Notes: generated by a model not told the origin, from the sequence alone. DNA of 64,000 nt from Darwinimomas sp045600945 (GCA_045600945.1 JAZRYX010000027.1:1-64000); one strand, 5' to 3'. Positions 33,077-41,541 are shown, counted from the stretch's first letter. A program made the numbers and translations.

Positions 33077-33547
33077 TTACTCCGGAAGTTTAGTAACATC
33101 TATCCACTCAATATATCCGCTTGAACGTTCAAGCTCGGGGATGGTAAGCTTTACCGCCGAATTATCGGTTCCTGCTGCCGGATATACTATATCGAACTTC
33201 TTGAGCGATTCATCCAGGTAGACCTTCACGTTATCATTTACTCCGAAAGGACATACTCCGCCGACAGCATGACCGATGGCGCCCTCTACTTCGTCAAATG
33301 AAATCATTTTTGCCTTGGTATGAAATTTCTCTTTGAACTTATGATTGTCTATTTTGACATCTCCCGTCGCAAGGATAAGGATAGGCTCATCTCCTACCCA
33401 GAAGCTCATGGTCTTTGCAATCTGCGCCGGTATGGTCCCGAGTGCCTGTGCGGCCAGCTCGCAGGTTGCCGTACTTACCTCAAAAAGTTTTATGCGATCC
33501 TCAAGTCCGCATTTTGCCAGATGTTCTTTTGCTTTGTCGTATCCCAT
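33077..33547 (-). CDS. YbaK/EbsC-type aminoacyl-tRNA deacylase
   Basis: 156 aa, the normal length for free-standing YbaK/ProX-type editing proteins. The conserved lysine region (AQIAKTMSFWVGDEPILILATG) and the Gly-rich loop (GHAVGGVCPFGVNDNVKVY) are present. These enzymes hydrolyse mischarged tRNAs such as Cys- or Ala-tRNA-Pro. It lies 5 nt downstream of queA in the same operon, both concerned with tRNA. Confidence 0.9.
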   Translation of the reverse strand: MGYDKAKEHLAKCGLEDRIKLFEVSTATCELAAQALGTIPAQIAKTMSFWVGDEPILILATGDVKIDNHKFKEKFHTKAKMISFDEVEGAIGHAVGGVCPFGVNDNVKVYLDESLKKFDIVYPAAGTDNSAVKLTIPELERSSGYIEWIDVTKLPE

Positions 33548-33552
33548 AGTCT

Positions 33553-34581
33553 TTACTCCTTTATGAACATAGCATCTCCGAATGAGAAAAATCTGTATCT
33601 TTCTTCGACTGCCTCTTTATATGCATTAAGTACATTCTCTCTTCCCGCAAGTGCACTTACCAGCATGATAAGCGTAGATTCAGGTAAATGGAAATTCGTA
33701 ATCAGTTCATCAAGCACTTTGAATTTATATCCCGGATAAATATAGATTTCCGTCCATCCGCTCTGTGCGTGAACTATTCCGTCATCCGTAGACGCGCTCT
33801 CAACTGTCCTGCAGCTCGTCGTTCCGACGCAGATTACTTTGCCGCCGCGCTCTTTGGCCTCATTGATACGTCGCGCCGCATCATCTGTCACGACATAGTA
33901 TTCCGAATGCATGTGATGCTCTTTTATATTTGTTTCTTTTACCGGTCTGAAAGTTCCCAGTCCGACATGGAGCGTGACATGAACTATATCAACTCCCATA
34001 TCCTCGATTTCTTTCAGGAGTTCTTTTGTAAAATGCAGCCCTGCCGTCGGCGCTGCCGCACTTCCGTCATGCTCTGCATATACCGTGTTATATCTTGTCT
34101 TGTCTTTAAGTCTGTGTGTTATATACGGAGGAAGCGGCATCTGTCCGAGCCGGTCGAGTACTTCTTCCCAGATACCGTCAAAGTGAAATCTTACGAGACG
34201 GTTACCTTCTTCGACAATATCTTCGACCGTTGCTTCTAAAAGTCCCTCACCGAAAATCACTTTTGTTCCGACCTTGCATTTCTTTCCCGGACGGACCAGA
34301 GTTTCCCACAGATCTTTTTCGATACGTCTTAAAAGCAGTATCTCAATCTCTTCGTCTTTATCCGGTCTGTGTCCTATAAGTCTTGCCGGTATGACTTTTG
34401 TGTCATTGATGACCATGCAGTCACCTTGGTGAATATACTCTTTTATATCTGTGAAATGCCTGTGCTCAAGTTCACCTGTGTTTTTATCAAGAACCAAAAG
34501 GCGCGATGATGATCTGTCCTCGAGCGGATCCTGTGCGATCAGTTCTTTGGGAAGATCATAATAAAAATCATGTAATTCCAT
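33553..34581 (-). CDS. queA: S-adenosylmethionine:tRNA ribosyltransferase-isomerase
   Basis: 342 aa, normal QueA length. Motifs include DFYYDLPKELIAQDPLEDR, the SAM-binding PTAGLHFTKELL and HVTLHVGLGTFRPV, ending in FSFGDAMFI. It adds the ribosyl moiety of SAM to preQ1 in tRNA during queuosine synthesis. It starts 8 nt after the stop of the membrane-anchored protein gene and is followed by the YbaK gene; no tgt was seen in the window. Confidence 0.97.
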   Translation of the reverse strand: MELHDFYYDLPKELIAQDPLEDRSSSRLLVLDKNTGELEHRHFTDIKEYIHQGDCMVINDTKVIPARLIGHRPDKDEEIEILLLRRIEKDLWETLVRPGKKCKVGTKVIFGEGLLEATVEDIVEEGNRLVRFHFDGIWEEVLDRLGQMPLPPYITHRLKDKTRYNTVYAEHDGSAAAPTAGLHFTKELLKEIEDMGVDIVHVTLHVGLGTFRPVKETNIKEHHMHSEYYVVTDDAARRINEAKERGGKVICVGTTSCRTVESASTDDGIVHAQSGWTEIYIYPGYKFKVLDELITNFHLPESTLIMLVSALAGRENVLNAYKEAVEERYRFFSFGDAMFIKE

Positions 34582-34588
34582 TTTGTAT

Positions 34589-35443
34589 TTATTGTTCTCC
34601 TATTATGATTTCAACATCTTCTGCCTCAGAGCTTTCTTCGCTGTTTCCTGATGTCTCCTCACTCTCAATACGTATAGCGTTCGGATCTGTCTCTTCCGGA
34701 GCTGCTTCCTCATTCTCGGTATCCGACCATAACTGATAAAGCTTGGCAAGCTGTGCATCATTGATTACGGCCTGTGCGAGTCTTGTTCTCATATCGTTAT
34801 CGAGCATCATAACATCTTCCGATGTTGATACCTGAACAAGAAGCTCTTTCTGCTTATCATTTAACTTATCGGGCTCAAGCATGTAATAATTTCCGTCTGC
34901 TCCCTTGTAGACATAGGCCCAGGTCAGCATAGGCGCGGGAGTATCTATGCCGGCAAACTTAAGATCACTTGCAATATATACAAGATACGAATCTTCTTCA
35001 CATCCGGGTGTCGTATAACAGATAGTGTTATCATACGACTCATATACTTTGGATTCTTCTGCGAGTTTCTCCCTGAGTTCCTCAATGTCCTCGTCCGGTT
35101 CTCTTCCGAATACCGAATACATAAGTTCCGCATCGCCTGTCACCTTTGCACGCTGATACTTCGCAACTATCTCGTTGACCTCCGGAACAGCATTTTGCTG
35201 AAGTCCGTATTTATCGAAATTATTAGCTATGATTTCCGTCTGCGATGCGCTTTCGGACATCTGCTCTTCAGCCTTTGCCGTTTCAACGGCAGCCGTCTTC
35301 TCCGGTGCATTTTTCACGCGATCTGCAATGACTATTACCAGTATAAGGATGATTACGACAACCGGGATGATAAGGATCTTTGCGACCTTCATCACCTTGT
35401 ATTCATCCATGCCGGCGATTTTTCTGTTTTTTTCGTATTTCAT
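34589..35443 (-). CDS. Membrane-anchored protein of unknown function
   Basis: 284 aa. A single strong transmembrane helix near residues 20-45 (KILIIPVVVIILILVIVIA) follows a basic N-terminus, so the rest faces outside. The exterior part has an Ala/Glu-rich linker, then a folded section (PEVNEIVAKYQRAKVTGDAE, YESYDNTICYTTPGCEEDSY, PMLTWAYVYKGADGNYYMLE) and an acidic Glu/Ser tail (ESEETSGNSEESSEAEDVE). I do not recognise a family; similar single-span proteins are common in Lachnospiraceae. The RBS is weak at this start, and internal Met residues at codons 12 and 18 are alternatives. It sits between tRNA-Arg and queA. Confidence 0.75.
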   Translation of the reverse strand: MKYEKNRKIAGMDEYKVMKVAKILIIPVVVIILILVIVIADRVKNAPEKTAAVETAKAEEQMSESASQTEIIANNFDKYGLQQNAVPEVNEIVAKYQRAKVTGDAELMYSVFGREPDEDIEELREKLAEESKVYESYDNTICYTTPGCEEDSYLVYIASDLKFAGIDTPAPMLTWAYVYKGADGNYYMLEPDKLNDKQKELLVQVSTSEDVMMLDNDMRTRLAQAVINDAQLAKLYQLWSDTENEEAAPEETDPNAIRIESEETSGNSEESSEAEDVEIIIGEQ

Positions 35444-35475
35444 AATCTGTCCAATCCCGATGTATCCACATCGTA

Positions 35476-35549
35476 TGTAACCGGCGGGATTCGAACCCGC
35501 GATCTTCAGAGTCGGAGTCTGATGCGATATCCAGCTTCGCTACGATTAC
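35476..35549 (-). tRNA. tRNA-Arg (anticodon CCG)
   Basis: The 74-nt cloverleaf has acceptor arms GTAATCG/CGGTTAC, D arm GCGA/TCGC, anticodon stem TCAGA/TCTGA around loop CTCCGAC giving CCG, T arm GCGGGTTCGAATCCCGC and discriminator A. CCA is not encoded. It reads CGG codons. It is 33 nt upstream of the membrane-anchored protein gene with no terminator between, so they may share a transcript. Confidence 0.93.
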
Positions 35550-35554
35550 TCGTC

Positions 35555-35712
35555 GCTGTGGACTGCGCTTCTCCTCGTGTCAAAGCCTTGCTTTGACACT
35601 CGTTACGCTTCGTCACAGCTCCTCTCCGCACATGACTCGTCATGTGCGGGAAAAACATAATTCATCCCGTTACGACGTTCCTCCTCTTCCGGTCACGTCA
35701 GGCCGTGACCGG
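35555..35712. repeat. Cluster of three strong hairpins between uvrB and tRNA-Arg
   Basis: Three perfect stems lie in a row: 35577-35599 (GTGTCAAAGC, CTT loop), 35626-35649 (CCGCACATGA, CTCG loop) and 35689-35712 (CCGGTCACG, 6-nt loop). The first is enclosed by GCTGTG...CACAGC. None is followed by a T-run on either strand, so they are not ordinary terminators. The interval holds no gene. It may be a structured leader of the tRNA transcript or a palindromic repeat element. Confidence 0.7.
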
Positions 35713-35737
35713 GTTAAAATCAAAACCAATTTTGTTA

Positions 35738-37720
35738 CTATAAATCCTGTAGTAGCTTGTTAACTTCAACCATCCGGTCGCGGAGTTCGGCTGCAGTTTC
35801 AAATTCAAGTTCAGCCGCTGCCCTCCTCATGCGGCGTTCAAGTTCTTTTGAAAGTTTTTTAAGCTCATCTTCATCCATAGACTCGGGATCTTTCTGCCAC
35901 TTGCCTTTGTCTTTGGATGCCGCTTTTGATATTGCTATGACATCACGGACTGCTTTTTTTATAGTCTCCGGTGTTATGCCGTGCTCTTCGTTATACTTCA
36001 TTTGAACACTGCGTCTTCGATTTGTCTCCTCGAGTGCGGCCTTCATTGAATCCGTCATTGTATCCGCATACATGATTACGTGTCCATCGGCATTACGTGC
36101 AGCACGTCCTATGGTCTGAATAAGCGATGTCTCTGATCTCAAGAAACCTTCCTTGTCTGCATCAAGTATCGCCACAAGTCCTATCTCCGGGATATCAAGT
36201 CCCTCTCGCAGAAGATTTATTCCGACAAGAACATCGAAAACATCCAGTCGCATGTCTCTGATAATCTCACTTCGCTGCAGAGTATCGATATCGCTGTGCA
36301 GATATCTGACTCTTATTCCGACTTCCTTCATATAATCCGTCAGATCCTCTGCCATCTTTTTGGTCAGTGTAGTGATGAGAACTTTATTACCTTTGGAAAC
36401 TTCCTTGTTACACTCACTGATGAGGTCATCTATCTGTCCCGTTATCGGACGCACTTCAACACTCGGGTCGAGAAGTCCGGTAGGTCTTATAATCTGCTCT
36501 GTTCTTAAGAGCTCATGTTCAGCTTCGTACTTCGCAGGCGTTGCAGAAACAAAAAGCATCTGATCTATCTTGCTCTCGAACTCTTCAAAACAAAGCGGTC
36601 TGTTATCCAGTGCCGACGGAAGTCTGAATCCGTAATTGACCAGTGTAGTCTTTCTGTTTCTGTCTCCGTTATACATGGCGCCGATCTGCGGAATAGTCAT
36701 ATGTGACTCATCAATTATGAAAAGCATCTCCGACGGGAAATAATCGATGAGTGTATATGGCGGCTGTCCCGGAGCCGTGCCTATAAGATGTCTTGAGTAA
36801 TTCTCGATTCCGGAACAAAATCCGGTCTCCTTCATCATTTCAACATCATAGTGTGTTCTTTCATCTATTCTCTGAGCCTCAAGGAATTTCTCCTCACTCT
36901 TAAAGAAGTTGACTCTTTCTTCGCATTCCGCAAGTATGTTCTGTGCTGCGATCTCCATTCTCTCCGGAGCGACTACATAATGAGATGCCGGAAAGATTGC
37001 AACATGCCCGAGTTCACATATGGGTTTTCCTGTTACGACATCCATCTGGGTAATCTTTTCGATTTCATCACCGAAGAACTCGACCCTGAATGCTTCTTTA
37101 CTTAAGTATGCAGGGAATATCTCAAGCGTATCTCCACGCACTCTGAAACATCCTCGTTTAAAGTCCATATCATTGCGGGCATACTGGATATCTACAAGTT
37201 TATGTATGACCTCATCTCTGTCCTTTATCATGCCCGGTCTTAATGATACGACCTGCTCTCTGTAATCTATAGGTGAACCCAGTCCGTAAATGCAGGAAAC
37301 AGAAGCTACTATTATTACGTCATCTCTTTCCGAAAGCATCGCCGTTGCCGAGTGACGAAGTTTATCTATCTCATCATTTATCGCTGAGTCTTTTTCAATA
37401 TATGTATCTGTCGAAGGTACATATGCCTCCGGTTGGTAGTAGTCGTAATATGATACAAAGTACTCGACAGCATTTTCGGGAAAGAACTCTTTGAGTTCGG
37501 AATACAGCTGTGCAGCCAGCGTTTTGTTGTGAGCTATAACCAAAGTAGGCTTTCCCAGCTGAGCGATAACATTTGCCATGGTGAAAGTCTTTCCCGATCC
37601 GGTCGCACCCAGAAGCGTCTCGAACTGATTACCGGCCTTAAAGCCATCCACCAGTTCCTTTATCGCCTTCGGCTGATCTCCGGTAGGTTTGTATTCTGAT
37701 ACTAGTTTAAATTCCGCCAT
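35738..37720 (-). CDS. uvrB: UvrABC system protein B (excinuclease)
   Basis: 660 aa, normal length. Walker A is LLGATGSGKT, the beta-hairpin YYDYYQPEAYVPSTDTYIEK is intact, the DEAD-like box is IIDESH, helicase motif VI is QTIGRAARN, and the C-terminal UvrC-binding UVR motif is present (LERRMRRAAAELEFETAAELRD). It loads onto damage with UvrA during nucleotide excision repair. Its start overlaps the truncated recombinase by 14 nt and lacks a clear RBS, so it may depend on coupled translation; no uvrA or uvrC is in the window. Confidence 0.98.
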   Translation of the reverse strand: MAEFKLVSEYKPTGDQPKAIKELVDGFKAGNQFETLLGATGSGKTFTMANVIAQLGKPTLVIAHNKTLAAQLYSELKEFFPENAVEYFVSYYDYYQPEAYVPSTDTYIEKDSAINDEIDKLRHSATAMLSERDDVIIVASVSCIYGLGSPIDYREQVVSLRPGMIKDRDEVIHKLVDIQYARNDMDFKRGCFRVRGDTLEIFPAYLSKEAFRVEFFGDEIEKITQMDVVTGKPICELGHVAIFPASHYVVAPERMEIAAQNILAECEERVNFFKSEEKFLEAQRIDERTHYDVEMMKETGFCSGIENYSRHLIGTAPGQPPYTLIDYFPSEMLFIIDESHMTIPQIGAMYNGDRNRKTTLVNYGFRLPSALDNRPLCFEEFESKIDQMLFVSATPAKYEAEHELLRTEQIIRPTGLLDPSVEVRPITGQIDDLISECNKEVSKGNKVLITTLTKKMAEDLTDYMKEVGIRVRYLHSDIDTLQRSEIIRDMRLDVFDVLVGINLLREGLDIPEIGLVAILDADKEGFLRSETSLIQTIGRAARNADGHVIMYADTMTDSMKAALEETNRRRSVQMKYNEEHGITPETIKKAVRDVIAISKAASKDKGKWQKDPESMDEDELKKLSKELERRMRRAAAELEFETAAELRDRMVEVNKLLQDL

Positions 37721-38327
37721 CTGTCGTGTATTTCTTTATCACTTTCCAAAATCCCTGCCTGCTCATCGGTTTTCCGTCACAGTTGGAAAATAATCTGTCG
37801 CAGGCATTCCCCGCAAGGAGTGACTCTCTTGATCCGTATATATAATCATCCACTATGACACGCGTTTCTTCCGGTAAGTCGAGTTTGTTTACATCATCGG
37901 TAGTCAGGCTGAGTATCGCACTTACTTTCATGCCGGTGTCCAGCATGATTGCTATCATTGCCCTGTCACGTACCGCTTTATCACTGTATCCTTTCGGCAT
38001 GCTCTTAAGCAAGATTTTCTCCTCTTCGGTGAAGCTGTGCCGCGGATTTTTAATTACCTTCGGCGGTACGATGTCGTCCATAGGATTTTTCTCCATCACT
38101 CCGCTTAATACGAGACTTCTGAAGAAAACATTCATCGACGAATATATCCGTGAAAGGCTCGCGGTGGATCTGCCGTCCGCGATATGCCGTGCGTAATCCC
38201 GTACATCCTTTTCCGGATTAGTCTCCAGATAATCCTCCATCTGCATAAGATCCCTGCGATACGACAAAATCGTATTGCGGGATTTATTCAGCTGAGATAT
38301 GAAATTTTCTATCTGTTCCTTATACAT
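37707..38327 (-). CDS. Truncated, probably inactive tyrosine recombinase (XerC/D-like)
   Basis: 206 aa against about 290-300 for Xer proteins. The N-terminal SAM-like DNA-binding domain is complete (IENFISQLNKSRNTILSYRR to NPMDDIVPPK). The catalytic domain starts normally, but the first active-site Arg is Lys134 (DTGMKVSAILSL), and the protein stops just after the box between the two halves (DRLFSNCDGKPMSRQGFWKV). The His-x-x-Arg, His/Trp and nucleophilic Tyr are therefore absent. Its last 14 nt overlap uvrB, so the missing part cannot lie downstream. It may survive as a DNA-binding protein or a translational leader for uvrB. Confidence 0.8.
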   Translation of the reverse strand: MYKEQIENFISQLNKSRNTILSYRRDLMQMEDYLETNPEKDVRDYARHIADGRSTASLSRIYSSMNVFFRSLVLSGVMEKNPMDDIVPPKVIKNPRHSFTEEEKILLKSMPKGYSDKAVRDRAMIAIMLDTGMKVSAILSLTTDDVNKLDLPEETRVIVDDYIYGSRESLLAGNACDRLFSNCDGKPMSRQGFWKVIKKYTTDGGI

Positions 38328-38731
38328 TCGTCTGTATCTTTATCTGTTACTCCTCCGAGTCTGTCTGCCCAGTTCTCTGGATATATTGAGTAATACGAAA
38401 CTTCTCCATTTTTCCACTTTTTGGCAAATACCGGCAAATGGCACCATAATACCGAAGGAATGCCCACTGCAATAAGGTAAAACGGACCGAGTATCATCGA
38501 CTGTATCGAATGCCCGTATTCATGCTTTATGGTCCTGAGTCCTCTTCTTTTTCCGATGAAAAGAAACATGCCCAGTGAAAGACTGTCTCTGTGATTCCAG
38601 TATGTCACACTGGCAACTTTATACGGTCTGCCCTGGTACTCATGCTTTTGAAATAAGTACATAAAAAGTCCCGCAAGGTTCTGCGGGATTCCCCAGGTCC
38701 ACTGAATAAGAATGTAAAGCAGTTTCTTCAT
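38309..38731 (-). CDS. Small membrane-associated protein with HEYGH motif
   Basis: 140 aa. An HExxH zinc-peptidase-type motif is at residues 70-74 (TIKHEYGHSIQSM), followed by a hydrophobic stretch (GPFYLIAVGIPSVLW) and a C-terminal NWADRLGGV. The pattern is found in small clostridial proteins annotated only as hypothetical. Zinc binding is likely; protease activity is inference. The gene has a palindromic promoter and almost no 5' untranslated region, and overlaps the recombinase fragment by 19 nt at its 3' end. Confidence 0.78.
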   Translation of the reverse strand: MKKLLYILIQWTWGIPQNLAGLFMYLFQKHEYQGRPYKVASVTYWNHRDSLSLGMFLFIGKRRGLRTIKHEYGHSIQSMILGPFYLIAVGIPSVLWCHLPVFAKKWKNGEVSYYSIYPENWADRLGGVTDKDTDECIRNR

Positions 38732-38740
38732 CGCCCGGTT

Positions 38741-38773
38741 ATTATAACAAATTTATGTAAACCTTGCAAGGTT
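38741..38773 (-). promoter_or_regulatory. Promoter with palindromic operator upstream of the HEYGH gene
   Basis: Minus-strand TTGCAA (38764-38769) and TATAAT (38741-38746) are 17 bp apart. The -35 box is the centre of the perfect 14-bp palindrome AACCTTGCAAGGTT (38760-38773), a likely repressor site. The -10 box ends 9 nt before the ATG, leaving a 5' untranslated region of about 2-3 nt. Confidence 0.65.
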
Positions 38774-38785
38774 ATCGGAGATGTT

Positions 38786-39733
38786 TTATCCCTTAATTTG
38801 AGCCAGCCTCTCCAATACCTGCTCTTTGCTCCTGATTCCCGTCGTCGCACCTATGTATTCTGTGCAGATAGCTCCGCATACATTTGCAAACTCAAGTGCC
38901 TCCCGATCGGACTTTCCGTCATGTCTCGCTGTTATGAAGCCTGCCATGAAATTATCGCCTGCTCCTACCGCATCAACCGGATTGATTTTTACCGCAGGAA
39001 GGAATATGCGTTCATCCGCATTCTTAAGAAGACATCCCTTCGAACCCAGTTTGATGATTGCGGTCCTGACCCCGTATTTCAAAAATACGTCTGCCTGTCT
39101 GTCCGGTTCCGTCTCGCCGGTATAGAATGCCGCTTCATCTTCATTCGGGAAAATGTAGTCGATATGCTGCATTGATTTACGAATATCTTCAAGTGAAAGT
39201 GTATTGTAATTCGGAAGTTTGGTATCTGCGTAAACCGTTATCCTGTTTTCTTTTGCCTTTGAGAGCACGTTAAATATGATCTCCGGGTCATTGAACGGAG
39301 GGCGGAATAATGAACCTATGGCTATAGCCGGAGTTTCATTAAGTGCTTCCATATGTTCCTCGGGATGGAAATTATACCGATGTGATCCGTTCATTATGGA
39401 CTTTCTTGTTCCGTCCCGATTGACCAGAAGTGTTGATACAGGTGTATGGATTTCTTCGTTTCGTACACAGTAGCTTATATCAACTCCGTTATTTTCAAGT
39501 GCACCGGTAACAAGTTCTGCTGCCGCATCATAACCGAGCCCGGTGACTATGGCTGATTTAAGTCCGAGTTTTGATGCCGTGATTGATTCGTTCAGGGCTT
39601 CTCCGCCTACGGAAAGTGAACCGGATTCGGCAAAGTATCCGGCTTTTGAAATTGGGTTGGGATCAAAGCCGCGAACTATTGAATCGACAAGTGCGACTCC
39701 TATGCATACTATGTCATATTTATAATTTTTCAT
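38786..39733 (-). CDS. PfkB family carbohydrate kinase
   Basis: 315 aa from the ATG ending at 39733; the nine-codon longer frame overlaps the -10 box. Family signatures are the N-terminal GESLSVGGEALNES-like region (GSLSVGGEALNESITASKLG) and the ATP/catalytic motif DAVGAGDNFMAGF with the catalytic Asp. The ribokinase/fructokinase fold phosphorylates sugars or nucleosides; the substrate is unknown. The gene stands alone. The promoter suggests a leaderless mRNA (TGCTATAAT, 6 nt, ATG). Confidence 0.9.
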   Translation of the reverse strand: MKNYKYDIVCIGVALVDSIVRGFDPNPISKAGYFAESGSLSVGGEALNESITASKLGLKSAIVTGLGYDAAAELVTGALENNGVDISYCVRNEEIHTPVSTLLVNRDGTRKSIMNGSHRYNFHPEEHMEALNETPAIAIGSLFRPPFNDPEIIFNVLSKAKENRITVYADTKLPNYNTLSLEDIRKSMQHIDYIFPNEDEAAFYTGETEPDRQADVFLKYGVRTAIIKLGSKGCLLKNADERIFLPAVKINPVDAVGAGDNFMAGFITARHDGKSDREALEFANVCGAICTEYIGATTGIRSKEQVLERLAQIKG

Positions 39734-39739
39734 GGTTTT

Positions 39740-39748
39740 ATTATAGCA
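39740..39748 (-). promoter_or_regulatory. Extended -10 box of the PfkB gene, 6 nt before ATG
   Basis: TGCTATAAT on the minus strand is a perfect extended -10 element, followed by AAAACC and the ATG at 39733. No Shine-Dalgarno and no good -35 are present. Transcription should start at or next to the ATG. Confidence 0.6.
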
Positions 39749-39761
39749 TAAAATATACAAT

Positions 39762-39892
39762 ATAAGACGCTCAGCTCACGGCAAAAGCATGCCGTGAGCT
39801 ACCGTTTGCTTCGCAAACTAATCCAGAGCATAAAAGACCACATGCAAAAGTAAACTTCCGCATGTGGTCTTTTCTACTCTGTAGCGTCTTAT
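39762..39892. other. Three-armed structured element closed by a 10-bp stem
   Basis: ATAAGACGCT (39762-39771) and AGCGTCTTAT (39883-39892) pair perfectly and enclose three hairpins. These are GCTCACGGCA/TGCCGTGAGC, GTTTGC-TTC-GCAAAC, and a 14-bp stem (39832-39873) extended by CAGAG/CTCTG. The 14-bp arm, with TTTT on the minus strand, can serve as the groEL terminator. The whole can fold as a four-way junction on either strand. It lies between the groEL stop and the PfkB promoter. Confidence 0.75.
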
Positions 39893-39904
39893 CAGCTTAT
39901 TCGA

Positions 39905-41524
39905 TTACATCATCCCTGGCATGCCGCCCTGTGGCATCGGGGGCTGAGGCTCCTTGATTGTTCCGACAACTGCTTCTGTTGTAAGAAGTGTTGAAGCAAC
40001 AGATGTAGCATTCTGAAGTGCTGAACGTGTAACCTTTGCAGGATCAAGGATACCTGCTTTGATCATATCAACATACTCTTCCTTGTATGCATCAAATCCG
40101 TATCCTGCCTTGCCTTCTTTAACCTTGTTGACAACAACGCTGCCCTCAAGTCCGGCATTGGCTGCTATTATGTAAAGCGGAGCCTCAAGTGCTTTAAGTA
40201 CGATATTGGCACCTGTCTTCTCATCGCCCTCAAGCTTCTCTGTTGCCTTGACAACTGTCTTGATAGCCTGGATATATGCACTGCCGCCGCCCGGTACTAT
40301 ACCTTCTTCAACTGCAGCACGTGTTGCATTAAGAGCATCTTCCATACGAAGCTTTGCTTCTTTCATCTCTGTCTCTGTAGCAGCGCCTACACGGATAACT
40401 GCAACACCGCCTGAAAGCTTGGCAAGTCTTTCCTGAAGTTTCTCTCTGTCGAAGTCAGATGTTGTCTCTTCAAGCTGAGCCTTAATCTGATTAACTCTCT
40501 CTGTGATATCTTTCTTCTTGCCGTAACCGTCAACGATAACTGTTGATTCCTTGTTAACCTTGATTGACTTAGCGCGTCCGAGCATAGCAAGCTTAGCTTC
40601 TTTAAGTTCAAGTCCGAGCTCTTCGCTGATAACCTGTCCGCCTGTAAGGATAGCGATGTCACGAAGCATTTCTTTTCTTCTGTCACCGAATCCCGGAGCC
40701 TTAACAGCTACTACATTGAATGTTCCGCGGAGTTTGTTAACGATAAGTGTTGTAAGAGCCTCACCTTCAACATCCTCAGCGATGATAAGGAGCTTTGAAC
40801 CTGTCTTAACTACTTCCTCAAGTACTGGAAGGATCTCCTGGATATTTGAAATCTTCTTGTCTGTGATAAGGATGAAAGGATCATCTAAAACTGCTTCCAT
40901 CTTATCTGTATCTGTTACCATGTAAGCTGATACATAGCCACGGTCGAACTGCATACCTTCAACCATGTCAAGTTCAGTCTTCATCGTCTTTGACTCTTCG
41001 ATAGTGATGACACCGTCGCTTGTAACTTTCTCCATAGCATCTGCTACCATCTCACCGACTTCGTCTGATGAAGCTGAGATAGCTGCTACTCTTGCGATCT
41101 GATCCTTACCCTTGATCGGCTGGCTCATCTTTGCGATGGATGCAACTGCTGCATCACAAGCCTTCTTCATACCACGGCGGAGAATGATAGCATTGGCTCC
41201 TGCTGCGATATTCTTCATACCTTCGTTAATCATTGACTGTGCAAGAACAGTAGCTGTTGTTGTTCCGTCACCTGCTACATCGTTTGTCTTTGTAGCAACT
41301 TCCTTAACAAGCTGAGCACCCATGTTCTCAAACGCATCTTCAAGCTCGATCTCTTTTGCGATAGTCACACCATCGTTTGTGATGAGCGGTGCACCGAACT
41401 GCTTATCAAGTACTACGTTTCTTCCTTTCGGTCCGAGTGTTACTCTGACTGTATTTGCAAGTTTGTTGACACCCTCTTCAAGAGACTTTCTGGCATCAAC
41501 TGCATATTTGATTTCTTTTGCCAT
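39905..41524 (-). CDS. groEL: Chaperonin GroEL (60 kDa)
   Basis: 539 aa. The N-terminus (AKEIKYAVDARKSLEEGVNK) and the ATP-site motifs (VTLGPKGRNVVLDK, AGDGTTTATVLAQ) are canonical, and the C-terminus ends in a Gly/Met-rich tail (MPQGGMPGMM). It forms the double-ring folding chamber with GroES, encoded 17 nt upstream. The pair is controlled by the CIRCE operator at 41920-41946. Confidence 0.99.
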   Translation of the reverse strand: MAKEIKYAVDARKSLEEGVNKLANTVRVTLGPKGRNVVLDKQFGAPLITNDGVTIAKEIELEDAFENMGAQLVKEVATKTNDVAGDGTTTATVLAQSMINEGMKNIAAGANAIILRRGMKKACDAAVASIAKMSQPIKGKDQIARVAAISASSDEVGEMVADAMEKVTSDGVITIEESKTMKTELDMVEGMQFDRGYVSAYMVTDTDKMEAVLDDPFILITDKKISNIQEILPVLEEVVKTGSKLLIIAEDVEGEALTTLIVNKLRGTFNVVAVKAPGFGDRRKEMLRDIAILTGGQVISEELGLELKEAKLAMLGRAKSIKVNKESTVIVDGYGKKKDITERVNQIKAQLEETTSDFDREKLQERLAKLSGGVAVIRVGAATETEMKEAKLRMEDALNATRAAVEEGIVPGGGSAYIQAIKTVVKATEKLEGDEKTGANIVLKALEAPLYIIAANAGLEGSVVVNKVKEGKAGYGFDAYKEEYVDMIKAGILDPAKVTRSALQNATSVASTLLTTEAVVGTIKEPQPPMPQGGMPGMM

Positions 41525-41541
41525 TTTCCTGTCCTCCGATA

